Below are positions 1-6,539 of a stretch of DNA of 38,616 bases, one piece after another; the stretch's first letter is position 1, and the number at the start of each line of letters is the position of its first letter. The position numbers and the translations under genes are program-made. The stretch is from a virus. The stretch lies in the IMG/VR virus record IMGVR_UViG_3300030060_003958, positions 1 through 38,616 of that record. One strand, written 5' to 3'. Under the pieces are notes generated by a model. It had not been told where the DNA came from. It made no database searches and saw only the letters and a program-made list of their open reading frames with translations.

Positions 1-77
1 CTATGAACGCTAACAACAAAACTATGATCTACGCGGCCTTCGCCGAGTCGCCTCTAAAATACGCCAACGCTAGGTGA
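1..77 (+). CDS. Tail fibre C-terminal end (partial, 5' truncated)
   Basis: The third forward frame is open from the window edge to a TGA at 75-77. Its last residues read IYAAFAESPLKYANAR. An AFAE-P-x(n)-NAR ending is, from my knowledge of marine phages, the usual C-terminus of long LamG/SPRY-type fibre proteins. The N-terminal half of exactly such a protein runs off the right edge of the window (37426-38616), so this is probably the end of the same gene in a circular or permuted genome. An in-frame ATG at 3 would give only a 24-residue peptide, so I read this as a 3' fragment. Direct joining of the two window ends does not preserve the frame, so sequence is missing between them. Confidence 0.6.
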   Translation, partial: MNANNKTMIYAAFAESPLKYANAR

Positions 78-93
78 ATAGAAAAAATTTATT

Positions 94-576
94 ATGTGGA
101 CACACACTGAATCAAACCGAGCCCTGCCAGCAGACAAACCTTTTTCACTTAACAATGTCAGCTACCCTGCGAACTGGCTACGAGTCTCTGGGCCAGAAGA
201 TAAAGCGGCAATCGGTCTGGAGTGGATCGTGTCGGAACCTGCGCCAGTAGTCCGTGCGCCGTTGGATCGTGAGAAGCGTGATGGCGTTGCTCGGGCCAAA
301 GACACTGCTTGTAAGCTTCTAGCTCAATCTGACTGGATGGTAGTTGCCAGTGTGGAGCGTAACCGAGTGGTGTCGGAGGATTGGGCCGAATACCGTGCTG
401 CTGTAATTGCCGAAGCGGATCGGTTGGAAGGCGAATACAACGCTGCTTCCACATACACTGACATAGATTTAATTAAGCAGAACTGGCCGATTAGCCCTAA
501 CGAAGTTGCAGTCCGAAAAGCTGACGAGGCTAAGTTGGCTCCGTCTAAGGCGAAGCGGGAGGAGAAGGATGCCTAA
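94..576 (+). CDS. Phage tail assembly chaperone-like protein
   Basis: This 160-residue protein lies directly behind the fibre end, where tail-fibre chaperones usually sit. Residues about 65-115 (an Arg/Asp-rich helix, then LLAQSDWMVV, then W-x2-YR-x3-I) match the pattern I know from the Phage_tail_APC family: LL-x2-(S/T)DW followed by W-x2-YR-x(2-3)-(L/I). The N-terminal third resembles the Asn/Pro/Trp-rich start of related fibre-assembly proteins. The C-terminus is Lys/Ala-rich and charged, and overlaps the next gene by 8 nt. An AGGTG lies about 16 nt before the ATG, so initiation signals are weak. Its likely role is to help fold or attach fibres; the exact partner is not visible. Confidence 0.6.
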   Translation: MWTHTESNRALPADKPFSLNNVSYPANWLRVSGPEDKAAIGLEWIVSEPAPVVRAPLDREKRDGVARAKDTACKLLAQSDWMVVASVERNRVVSEDWAEYRAAVIAEADRLEGEYNAASTYTDIDLIKQNWPISPNEVAVRKADEAKLAPSKAKREEKDA

Positions 577-853
577 ATCAATCGCTAGAACCACAAAGGG
601 CAAGGGAGCTAACTACCGTCCCACTAAGTCAGGGGCAGGAATGACTAAGAAAGGTGTAGCTGCTCACCGCCGAGCAAATCCCGGATCAAAGCTAAAGACT
701 GCTGTAACTGGCAAAGTTAAGGCGGGAAGCAAGGACGCTAAACGCCGAAAATCTTACTGCGCTAGATCAGCAGGACAAGCTAAGAAGTTCCCAAAAGCAG
801 CGAAAGACCCAAACTCTCGCCTCAATCAAGCCCGTAAAAGGTGGAAGTGCTAG
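569..853 (+). CDS. Small basic protein, DUF6321-like
   Basis: The 94-residue product is very rich in Lys and Arg. The ATG at 569 is chosen because a strong GGAGGAGAAGG precedes it; the same frame stays open 63 nt further upstream without a good ribosome site. Conserved-looking blocks are GVAAHRRANPGSKLKTAVTG and a C-terminal RKSYCARSAGQ followed by DPNSRLNQARKRWKC. I recall this ending from many marine and cyanobacterial phages, where it is labelled DUF6321. The function is unknown. The charge suggests nucleic-acid binding or a small virion component. It overlaps the upstream gene by 8 nt and ends 1 nt before the next ATG, so it is translationally coupled. Confidence 0.65.
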   Translation: MPKSIARTTKGKGANYRPTKSGAGMTKKGVAAHRRANPGSKLKTAVTGKVKAGSKDAKRRKSYCARSAGQAKKFPKAAKDPNSRLNQARKRWKC

Positions 854-854
854 T

Positions 855-1073
855 ATGAACGGATACAACCCAGACAGTATTGACTCTATTTTAACCCGCA
901 TGGAGGCGCGGCAAGTCGGCAACACAGAGAAGCTTGACAGAATGATTCGACAATTAGACGACCATCAGGTAAGAATTGAGAAGTTAGAGACATTCAAATG
1001 GTGGCTCTTAGGGGCTGTCGGCGCAGGATCAGCGGGTGGAGGATTAGCGTTAAGTAAACTATTCGGAGGATAA
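855..1073 (+). CDS. Small coiled-coil protein with C-terminal membrane anchor
   Basis: The product has 72 residues. Residues 1-46 are predicted to be helical and charged, with heptad-like spacing (LTRMEARQVGNTEKLDRMIR and onward). Residues 48-68 form one hydrophobic Gly/Ala-rich segment (WWLLGAVGAGSAGGGLALSK). This layout resembles XhlA-type lysis-accessory proteins and small phage membrane proteins next to holins, and a holin-like gene lies just downstream. It could also be a virion membrane peptide. The assignment rests on topology and neighbourhood only. Confidence 0.5.
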   Translation: MNGYNPDSIDSILTRMEARQVGNTEKLDRMIRQLDDHQVRIEKLETFKWWLLGAVGAGSAGGGLALSKLFGG

Positions 1074-1074
1074 T

Positions 1075-1221
1075 ATGCCAAATAAAAAAATATACAAGAA
1101 TGAGAGCAAGGCGGCGTTTAAGAACCGCATAAGTAAAACAGGCAAAGCAAGAACCGCTGCAAATAAAAAAGCAAAAGTTGCTTCAAAGAAAAAGTCAAAG
1201 AGAGGTATGGGTTATGCTTAA
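1075..1221 (+). CDS. Small lysine-rich basic protein
   Basis: This 48-residue ORF fills the gap between two coupled genes. It begins at an ATG 1 nt after the previous stop, with GGAGG at 1065-1069 as ribosome site, and overlaps the following gene by 8 nt. About 40 percent of its residues are Lys or Arg (NKKAKVASKKKSKRG near the C-terminus). It has no hydrophobic segment. Coupling on both sides and the good ribosome site argue that it is translated. The function is unknown; nucleic-acid or acidic-partner binding would fit its charge. Confidence 0.55.
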   Translation: MPNKKIYKNESKAAFKNRISKTGKARTAANKKAKVASKKKSKRGMGYA

Positions 1222-1390
1222 TAAAGACTCAATCCTTAACGGAATAATTCGTCACATCCTAACAGCGGGTGGAGGCGCATTAGTAGCTAGAGGAATGGTT
1301 GCGGAGACTGAGGTGGAAGCCTTGGTTGGCGCAGTAATTACAATCATTGGTTTGGTGTGGTCAGCACTAGCTAAAAAGAAAGCAGAATAA
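1214..1390 (+). CDS. Holin candidate, Pam3-gp28-like
   Basis: The 58-residue protein starts at the ATG at 1214, inside the end of the upstream ORF and behind GAGG at 1202-1205. The frame is open further upstream, but that extension overlaps the basic ORF and has no better ribosome site. The sequence is MLNKDSILNGIIRHILTAGG, then a short turn, then a second hydrophobic stretch (ALVGAVITIIGLVWSALA) and a basic KKKAE tail. This two-helix small membrane protein matches my memory of the Pam3-gp28 family of putative holins. Holins form the inner-membrane lesion that times lysis. No endolysin is recognisable beside it. Confidence 0.6.
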   Translation: MLNKDSILNGIIRHILTAGGGALVARGMVAETEVEALVGAVITIIGLVWSALAKKKAE

Positions 1391-1391
1391 A

Positions 1392-1955
1392 ATGCCAGAC
1401 TTAACGGGTGGTACAACATTCACATCGGGTCAATCCGTAACTCACGGTGATCTTAACAATCTAGTAGGCAATGCTACCATTAACGATAATGCAGTAGTAA
1501 CAGCTAAGATTAACAATAGTGCTGTAACAACCGCAAAGATACTGGATGCTAATGTAACTACAGCTAAGGTTGCCGATGACGCCGTTACCTACGCTAAGAT
1601 TCAGGACACTGCCACTGACAATAGATTGCTAGGTGCAGCCACGGCTGGTGAGGTAGGGGAGGTTCAGGTTGCCACAGACATGGTAGCTGATGCTGCTATA
1701 ACTACAGCAAAGATAGCAGATGACGCTATTACTCTAGCCAAAATAGGGGATGGCACTCAGGGTGACGTATTAGTTTATGGCGCAGATGGAGCACCTGAGT
1801 TGCTAGGCACTGGCACATCTGGGCAGGTACTAACCGCTGGCGGCACAGGAGCAACTCCGTCTTGGGCGAATGCTTCTGGCCCGACTTACACTTACTCAAC
1901 TAGCACTCCGTCTGGCGGCAGTGACGGCGACATTCACTTGCAGTATTACAACTAA
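1392..1955 (+). CDS. Tail fibre-like protein with repeated TAKI units
   Basis: The protein has 187 residues. Residues about 25-120 carry an imperfect repeat of 10-12 residues built around (A/T)(V/I)TTAKI (AVVTAKINNSAVTTAKI, NVTTAKVADDAVTYAKI, AITTAKIADDAITLAKI). Such repeats form trimeric beta-helical shafts in phage fibres. The part from about 125 is Gly/Ser/Thr-rich (GTGTSGQVLTAGGTGATPSW) and ends DIHLQYYN. The repeat is also visible in the DNA as recurring acagctaagat-like words. It sits between the holin candidate and a second fibre-like gene, so it is probably a short fibre or adaptor of the tail tip. It has no recognisable receptor-binding domain. Confidence 0.6.
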   Translation: MPDLTGGTTFTSGQSVTHGDLNNLVGNATINDNAVVTAKINNSAVTTAKILDANVTTAKVADDAVTYAKIQDTATDNRLLGAATAGEVGEVQVATDMVADAAITTAKIADDAITLAKIGDGTQGDVLVYGADGAPELLGTGTSGQVLTAGGTGATPSWANASGPTYTYSTSTPSGGSDGDIHLQYYN

Positions 1956-1957
1956 AA

Positions 1958-2578
1958 ATGGCGACCACATCCAACTGGGATTCAGACACCTCTACTGGCG
2001 GTAAGGGTTTTTCTCGTTGGTATGTGAATGATAGCGGCACTTGGGACAGGCTCAACGGAATGCAGGTATATGCGTCTGGCGGGTTTAAGCGTGTGCGAAA
2101 GGCGTGGACTAATGTCTCTGGAACGTGGAAGCCGATTATGTGGCATCCTGAGCTTAATGAGGTAATAGATTTAGGAACATTAACCTTTAGGTCTAGAGAT
2201 AATAGTTCTTCTTCCTGCCAAGGCTGGTTTAAGTTTGTAGGCGGAGACTTGACTAGCTCTAGCAGTTGGGAGAGCAGGGTTACTGTTTCTCAAGCAAGCG
2301 GCGGGTTTAGTAGTGATACTGGATGGGTTAGCGGAATGGCGGAGGCTAGTGCAAATCAAGCTAGAGGCGCATTTAAGTTACCGCATCCTACTGATTACAA
2401 TAGTGGCGGCTCATCCTACGCGAGTGAGTATGGTGCGTGTACTCCCGTGCTTCACGGAGGAGGAAGCCACTCTGGTAGCTATTGGGTCGTGAGGGCGTGC
2501 TATTGCAATACAGACCTAAGCAAATCCGAAACCAGTGCCTCAAGTTACGAGCCTTGGGGGTATACAGTTTTCCCATAA
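1958..2578 (+). CDS. Putative distal tail/fibre tip protein
   Basis: The 206-residue protein starts 2 nt after the fibre-like gene with no clear Shine-Dalgarno. Residues 20-60 hold repeated W-x(n)-G motifs (SGTWDRLNGMQVYASGGFKR, then AWTNVSGTWKPIMW). Such motifs recur in small phage virion proteins that decorate fibres or baseplates. The rest is Ser/Gly-rich with scattered aromatic and Cys residues, typical of a beta-rich receptor-facing domain. I recognise no enzyme motif. Its place after a repeat-shaft fibre suggests a tip or adhesin subunit; that is inference. Confidence 0.45.
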   Translation: MATTSNWDSDTSTGGKGFSRWYVNDSGTWDRLNGMQVYASGGFKRVRKAWTNVSGTWKPIMWHPELNEVIDLGTLTFRSRDNSSSSCQGWFKFVGGDLTSSSSWESRVTVSQASGGFSSDTGWVSGMAEASANQARGAFKLPHPTDYNSGGSSYASEYGACTPVLHGGGSHSGSYWVVRACYCNTDLSKSETSASSYEPWGYTVFP

Positions 2579-2579
2579 A

Positions 2580-3260
2580 ATGACACCTATACCATATTAC
2601 GGAAGGAGCTTAACCAAATCTAACTTGGCTCAGTTTATTGCTGACAAGCTACAGAAAACAGATCAAGGAAGTCTAAATTTAATTAAGTCTTTTATTGACC
2701 GTAGGTATGAAATGATCTGGAACTCTGCTATATGGCGTGAGTCTTTAGGCACAACATCTTACTCTGTATCCGCTGACACAGAAGAAGTAACTCTAAATGC
2801 AGCAGTTCAGTTTCCTATAGCAGCTTCTTGGGATGATGAAGAAATTACACCTATTGACTATTCCGCAGTGTTCAGGACTGACCCTAAACTATTCTCTGAG
2901 ACAGGTAAGGTTGCCAATTTCATTGTCCTTCCAAATGACTCCTCGGGTCAGGCAAAAATTAGGCTGCTCAGGAAGCCGAAGGAGGCTAAAACGCTTTTAG
3001 TTCTTGGCAAGGTATTTCATACAGTTCTTACTGACGATCATCGACCAGAGATAAACGGAGTAGATAACGCACTCTTATGCTTTGTAGAGGGGGATATGCT
3101 TGAGCACCTTCGCCAGTACCAAAAAGCACAGATTAAATTTCAAGAGGCTTCAGCCCAGCTAATGATAGTTAAGGACATGGAGACTCACCAATCAGCAAGT
3201 GACACTAGGATTATCCCGCAAGTAGAAGCGTCTTGGGACTTAAACGATTTCAGTAACTAA
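2580..3260 (+). CDS. Head-tail adaptor protein, short-tail type
   Basis: The start is set at the ATG at 2580, 1 nt after the preceding stop; the frame is open 45 nt earlier but overlaps the upstream gene. The 226-residue product begins MTPIPYYGRSLTKSNLAQFI, with helices near both ends (SLNLIKSFIDRRYEMIWNSA and AQIKFQEASAQLMIVKDMET) and a beta-rich middle. This helix-beta-helix plan, length and position before a nozzle-like gene match adaptor proteins of phiEco32/SU10-type and P22-type short tails, which join the portal to the tail nozzle. The following ATG overlaps this stop by 1 nt, as expected for a stoichiometric tail module. Confidence 0.55.
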   Translation: MTPIPYYGRSLTKSNLAQFIADKLQKTDQGSLNLIKSFIDRRYEMIWNSAIWRESLGTTSYSVSADTEEVTLNAAVQFPIAASWDDEEITPIDYSAVFRTDPKLFSETGKVANFIVLPNDSSGQAKIRLLRKPKEAKTLLVLGKVFHTVLTDDHRPEINGVDNALLCFVEGDMLEHLRQYQKAQIKFQEASAQLMIVKDMETHQSASDTRIIPQVEASWDLNDFSN

Positions 3261-4813
3261 TGCCTGTACACTACAACGATGGTCTTGATGACCAGCTAGC
3301 TTACGACTTGTCCGGTAGTTTTATCGGCGGTCAGGTAAGCAATGTACGCGCTAATCTCTTAAAGGAAGGCCAGTTCCACGAAGCTAAGAATATGGACATC
3401 GACAAGTTCGGTGCTATTTCTACTAGGCGGGGAACTTCCATTGTAGGCTCTACTCTGACTAATCCGATCAAGGGGCTAACCTTTTTTGACACGCCTGACT
3501 ATGAAGAGATTCTAACTGTATCTAATGGTGTCCTGTATAAGTCAACGGGATCAACCTTCTCCAGCGTATCAGGGTACACTCCATCAGCTTCTAATAATGT
3601 TGAGTTCGCTCAGTTAGTGGACAAAATGTTTATGACGGATGGGAGCGGTAACTTGCACTCCTACAACGGTTCAGCAGTTACGGACGAAGGCTCATCAATA
3701 CCTAGGGGTAAGTTTTTAATATCCCACACGAACAGGCTTTTCTCTGCAAACAATAACAACTACGACGATGAAGTTGCGGCGAGCGATATTCTAGACGGAA
3801 CTACTTGGGGAACTGGGTTTCAGTTTAGGGTTGGAGGCGGCGAAGGTGATCCTATTACTGGCATAGTAAGCTGGTATAACTTTAATTTAGTTGTATTCAA
3901 GGAACGCTCCATTCATGTAGTGGTGACTGACCCATCTCAATCATCTGCTAGTGGATGGGCGGTTAATAGAATTGATAATACTGTTGGTTGTGTTGCTGGC
4001 AGGACTATAGCACAGGCTGGGTCTGATGTGTTTTTCTTGGCACGGGATGGAATCCGCACTGTACGCACTATTCTCTCAGGTGCTCAGAGCTCTGTGTCCG
4101 AGCCTATCTCTACCCCTATTGACGATCTTATACAGAGAATTAACTGGGGCTATGCACAAAACTCATGCGCTAAGTTCTGGAACAATAGGTACATTCTTAG
4201 TGTGCCTCTAGATAGCTCGACGACCCCTGACTATACTATTGTATTTAATACTGTGACTAGGTCTTGGAGCGGATACTGGACAGGCTGGACTAATAACGTG
4301 TACGCCGAGTCTGGATTTACTAATTACCCAAAGCTCATAATGGGTGACAACAGCGGCAATGTTCTTACATGGCTTGATTATGTTAGTGAATCTAACTTGG
4401 CTTCATCCACCTATCAGGACAACTCAGTAGACATAGAAAGCTTTCTCATCAGTAGGGGTCATGTTTACGGAGACTTTTTATCACCCAAGCTGGGAAACCA
4501 TTTAGACATAGAGTTTGAGAATAGCATTGCTGGCTGTCATTGCGCGGAAGTATATGCAACCCTTGATGAAGAGGCTGGTGCTACTGATGTATTAATCGAG
4601 AACAACATTCCTACCCAGACATCATCAGTCACGCTCCCAGTTACTTTGCCATTTACTCTACCTGCTGTTGGCCCGTTCTCTCGCTCATTCTCACTAAGCA
4701 CAAAGGGTGAGTTCAATGAGGCTAGGTTTAAGATTAAGGCAAGCTCAGGTAGGCTATTAGTTAGGTCGATTAAAACCAGTGCGTTTATGAACACTATGGC
4801 TCTGGAGAAATGA
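3260..4813 (+). CDS. Tail nozzle / stabilisation protein
   Basis: The 517-residue beta-rich protein begins with a stretch (about 35-65: EAKNMDIDKFGAISTRRGTS) typical of P22 gp10-like and tail-tube-B nozzle proteins, which carry N-D-x3-G-(A/S)-(L/I)-x-(R/T)R-G. Repeated beta-blade-like segments follow (YEEILTVSNGVLYKSTGS, NRYILSVPLDSSTTPDY with a nearby aromatic YTIVFNTVTRSWSGYWTGW), as expected of a propeller. The length agrees with podovirus nozzles. It follows the adaptor gene with a 1-nt overlap and overlaps the next gene by 4 nt (ATGA). It should form the central tube end of the short tail. Confidence 0.6.
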   Translation: MPVHYNDGLDDQLAYDLSGSFIGGQVSNVRANLLKEGQFHEAKNMDIDKFGAISTRRGTSIVGSTLTNPIKGLTFFDTPDYEEILTVSNGVLYKSTGSTFSSVSGYTPSASNNVEFAQLVDKMFMTDGSGNLHSYNGSAVTDEGSSIPRGKFLISHTNRLFSANNNNYDDEVAASDILDGTTWGTGFQFRVGGGEGDPITGIVSWYNFNLVVFKERSIHVVVTDPSQSSASGWAVNRIDNTVGCVAGRTIAQAGSDVFFLARDGIRTVRTILSGAQSSVSEPISTPIDDLIQRINWGYAQNSCAKFWNNRYILSVPLDSSTTPDYTIVFNTVTRSWSGYWTGWTNNVYAESGFTNYPKLIMGDNSGNVLTWLDYVSESNLASSTYQDNSVDIESFLISRGHVYGDFLSPKLGNHLDIEFENSIAGCHCAEVYATLDEEAGATDVLIENNIPTQTSSVTLPVTLPFTLPAVGPFSRSFSLSTKGEFNEARFKIKASSGRLLVRSIKTSAFMNTMALEK

Positions 4814-5361
4814 CCAATGACGAACACAAACGATTTTCTGTATCTGATGTCATTAGCTTCATCAGGCGATATGATACCAGAGGGCTCTGTTTCGGTGGAT
4901 GGCCGGACAATATCTTGGAAATATACATCAAATTCCATCAACAAAATGGAAGTCTCTGCCTCGTCGAGCAGGATGGTGTATTGGCTGGGATGGGAGTGGG
5001 GTACAGAATCAATGAAAACGACTTGGATCGGCATTGGCAACCCTTCAACCCCGAAGGCGATAGCTTCTACTTGTCGGACATCGTATGCTCTGAAAGATGG
5101 GCAACCGCAACTTGTATCAATGAGTTTGCGGAGAGGGTTCCCGATTGGAGAAGGTTGCGAGTTCTCGCTCTTAGACATGGTAAAAGAAGAGAACTTTCAC
5201 AACAGTTAATAGAGAGGATATTCAGTGATAGTCAAAGGCACAGTTGTAAAAGGGAGGCAGTACGAGAACAAACCTCCGACAGCAAATATAAAGATGCAGA
5301 AGCCCTTGCCAGTGGGGGTGTATGTGGGGGAGGCGTACCGAACTGCCGAGCAACAGGGTAG
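4810..5361 (+). CDS. GNAT acetyltransferase-like protein with an odd overlapping 3' end
   Basis: The frame from the ATG at 4810 (ATGA overlap with the nozzle gene) gives a convincing protein for about 140 residues: a strand SLCLVEQDGVLAGMGVGYR, then SFYLSDIVCSERWATATC, then PDWRRLRVLALRHGKRREL. This order recalls acetyltransferase-like genes found beside tail genes of short-tailed phages, though the acetyl-CoA loop is weak. The last 45 residues look like random sequence and overlap the next gene by 137 nt. Relatives would be expected to stop near residue 140, so a late frameshift or loss of a stop is likely. A second frame, 4817-5209, is also open across this region and ends neatly before the next gene; I consider it less protein-like. 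Confidence 0.5.
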   Translation: MTNDEHKRFSVSDVISFIRRYDTRGLCFGGWPDNILEIYIKFHQQNGSLCLVEQDGVLAGMGVGYRINENDLDRHWQPFNPEGDSFYLSDIVCSERWATATCINEFAERVPDWRRLRVLALRHGKRRELSQQLIERIFSDSQRHSCKREAVREQTSDSKYKDAEALASGGVCGGGVPNCRATG

Positions 5362-5578
5362 CCTAGACGCAGTTGAATTAGGAAGAAGCTTTGTATGGAT
5401 AAACGATCACCAGCCAGATATAGCGGAAGCATACATAACAGGATACTGGGGGTGTCATCTGTACGGACAGTTTCTCTTTATTGAGAATTTAGTAGAACTA
5501 GACAAATCACAAATCCGAAACTTATACGACAACGCAATGAACTCTTGGGAGGAACAGTATGTACAACGAGCTTCTTGA
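5225..5578 (+). CDS. Hypothetical phage protein
   Basis: The protein has 117 residues with a GTG start, preceded by AGAGAGG at 5211-5217. The sequence is well mixed with a plausible core (GVYVGEAYRTAEQQGSLDAV, then ITGYWGCHLYGQFLFIENLV) and no signal peptide or membrane segment. It overlaps the 3' end of the acetyltransferase-like ORF and itself overlaps the next gene by 20 nt. An internal ATG at 5294 would shorten the overlap. I do not recognise the family. Its place between tail and ejection proteins suggests a virion-assembly role, but the sequence does not show this. Confidence 0.5.
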   Translation: MIVKGTVVKGRQYENKPPTANIKMQKPLPVGVYVGEAYRTAEQQGSLDAVELGRSFVWINDHQPDIAEAYITGYWGCHLYGQFLFIENLVELDKSQIRNLYDNAMNSWEEQYVQRAS

Positions 5579-6527
5579 AATAGCAAAGGGCATTACGGAC
5601 TCTTACCGTAAAAGGTATTGGGCTGCTGCTAATGCTGTCAATAAAGGCTCACCGCCCCCTCCTGCCCCTCCTAATTATGCAGAGGCCAACCGAGAAGGTA
5701 TCATGGCCGACATCCGAACCTTACCTGCCCGTAAAGCTATTGAAGCTGCGGCTAAGATGGGCGGGTTCGGGTCTATTACTGTAGGTGGCGAGACTATTGA
5801 CTACGACTTCCGTGGCATATCTGACCTAGACCAGCAGGTAACTAACCTAGAAGCCTACAGGCAGAGTGCTGACTCAATGGCTCAGACTGCCTTGGACATC
5901 CAGAAGAAGTACGGTGCTGACTTTGCTGACCAAGCGTTGAAACGTATTGAGGAGTCTGATCCTGTTGGGTTTAAGGTACGGCGGCGACTAGCTGAGATGA
6001 CATTGAATGAGCTAGAGAAGGGTACGCAGTTGTCTGACGAAGAGGTTAAGTTTGCTGAACAGGCATTCCGCCGATCCTCTGCTGCTCGCGGTGGGCCTAT
6101 GCTTGGAACTGCCCCTGCTATTCAGGAGACTCTCTCGCAGTATAACATGGGCCGACAGCTTCTTACTCAGCGCATGAACATGGCTCGCTCTTATGTGGGT
6201 CAGCCGCAGACAGCGCAGTTCGGTCAGGTGGCAGGTGCTCAACAGGGTGCTGCTCCTATGATGGGACAAGGGCTTGGTGCTGGTATCGGGCTGAATGCTA
6301 ACGCTGGTGCTCAGGCTACTTCCTTTGCCTCTAACATATTCGGGACACAGGCTCAGATATACGGCACTCAGATGGCTAACAAGAGCGATCCATTCGGTGC
6401 AGTGCTAGGAGGTGTGGCTAGTATAGGTATGGCTGGCCTTACTGGAGGTATTGGTAGTTCTATAGCCGGAGCCACTGGTGCTGGTAATTTCGCAAAAGGT
6501 TTTGGTGGAGCTTTAATGGGTAAATAA
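5559..6527 (+). CDS. Internal virion (ejection-type) protein, smaller
   Basis: The 322-residue protein starts at an ATG behind GGAGGAACAGT. Residues 1-60 include a Pro run (SPPPPAPPNYAEANREG). The middle (about 85-210) is helical and charged. Residues about 215-322 are rich in Gly, Ala, Met and Gln and end in weakly hydrophobic Gly/Ala helices (GGVASIGMAGLTGGIGSSIA). A soluble helical half joined to a Gly/Ala membrane-seeking half is common in DNA-ejection proteins of short-tailed phages, which leave the capsid and build a channel across the envelope. The two genes downstream are also ejection-like, which supports the reading. Confidence 0.5.
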   Translation: MYNELLEIAKGITDSYRKRYWAAANAVNKGSPPPPAPPNYAEANREGIMADIRTLPARKAIEAAAKMGGFGSITVGGETIDYDFRGISDLDQQVTNLEAYRQSADSMAQTALDIQKKYGADFADQALKRIEESDPVGFKVRRRLAEMTLNELEKGTQLSDEEVKFAEQAFRRSSAARGGPMLGTAPAIQETLSQYNMGRQLLTQRMNMARSYVGQPQTAQFGQVAGAQQGAAPMMGQGLGAGIGLNANAGAQATSFASNIFGTQAQIYGTQMANKSDPFGAVLGGVASIGMAGLTGGIGSSIAGATGAGNFAKGFGGALMGK

Positions 6528-6539
6528 GGAGAAATAATT

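Noticed and set aside
4537-5178. 213-codon minus-strand ORF
   Set aside because: It runs antisense to the nozzle and acetyltransferase genes, has no ribosome site and no family resemblance; it is a shadow of coding sequence.
4817-5209. Second open frame (130 codons) across the acetyltransferase-like gene
   Set aside because: Its Ser/Thr-rich sequence looks like a shifted reading; the 4810 frame has better hydrophobic patterning and start coupling. Kept as a finding, not a gene.
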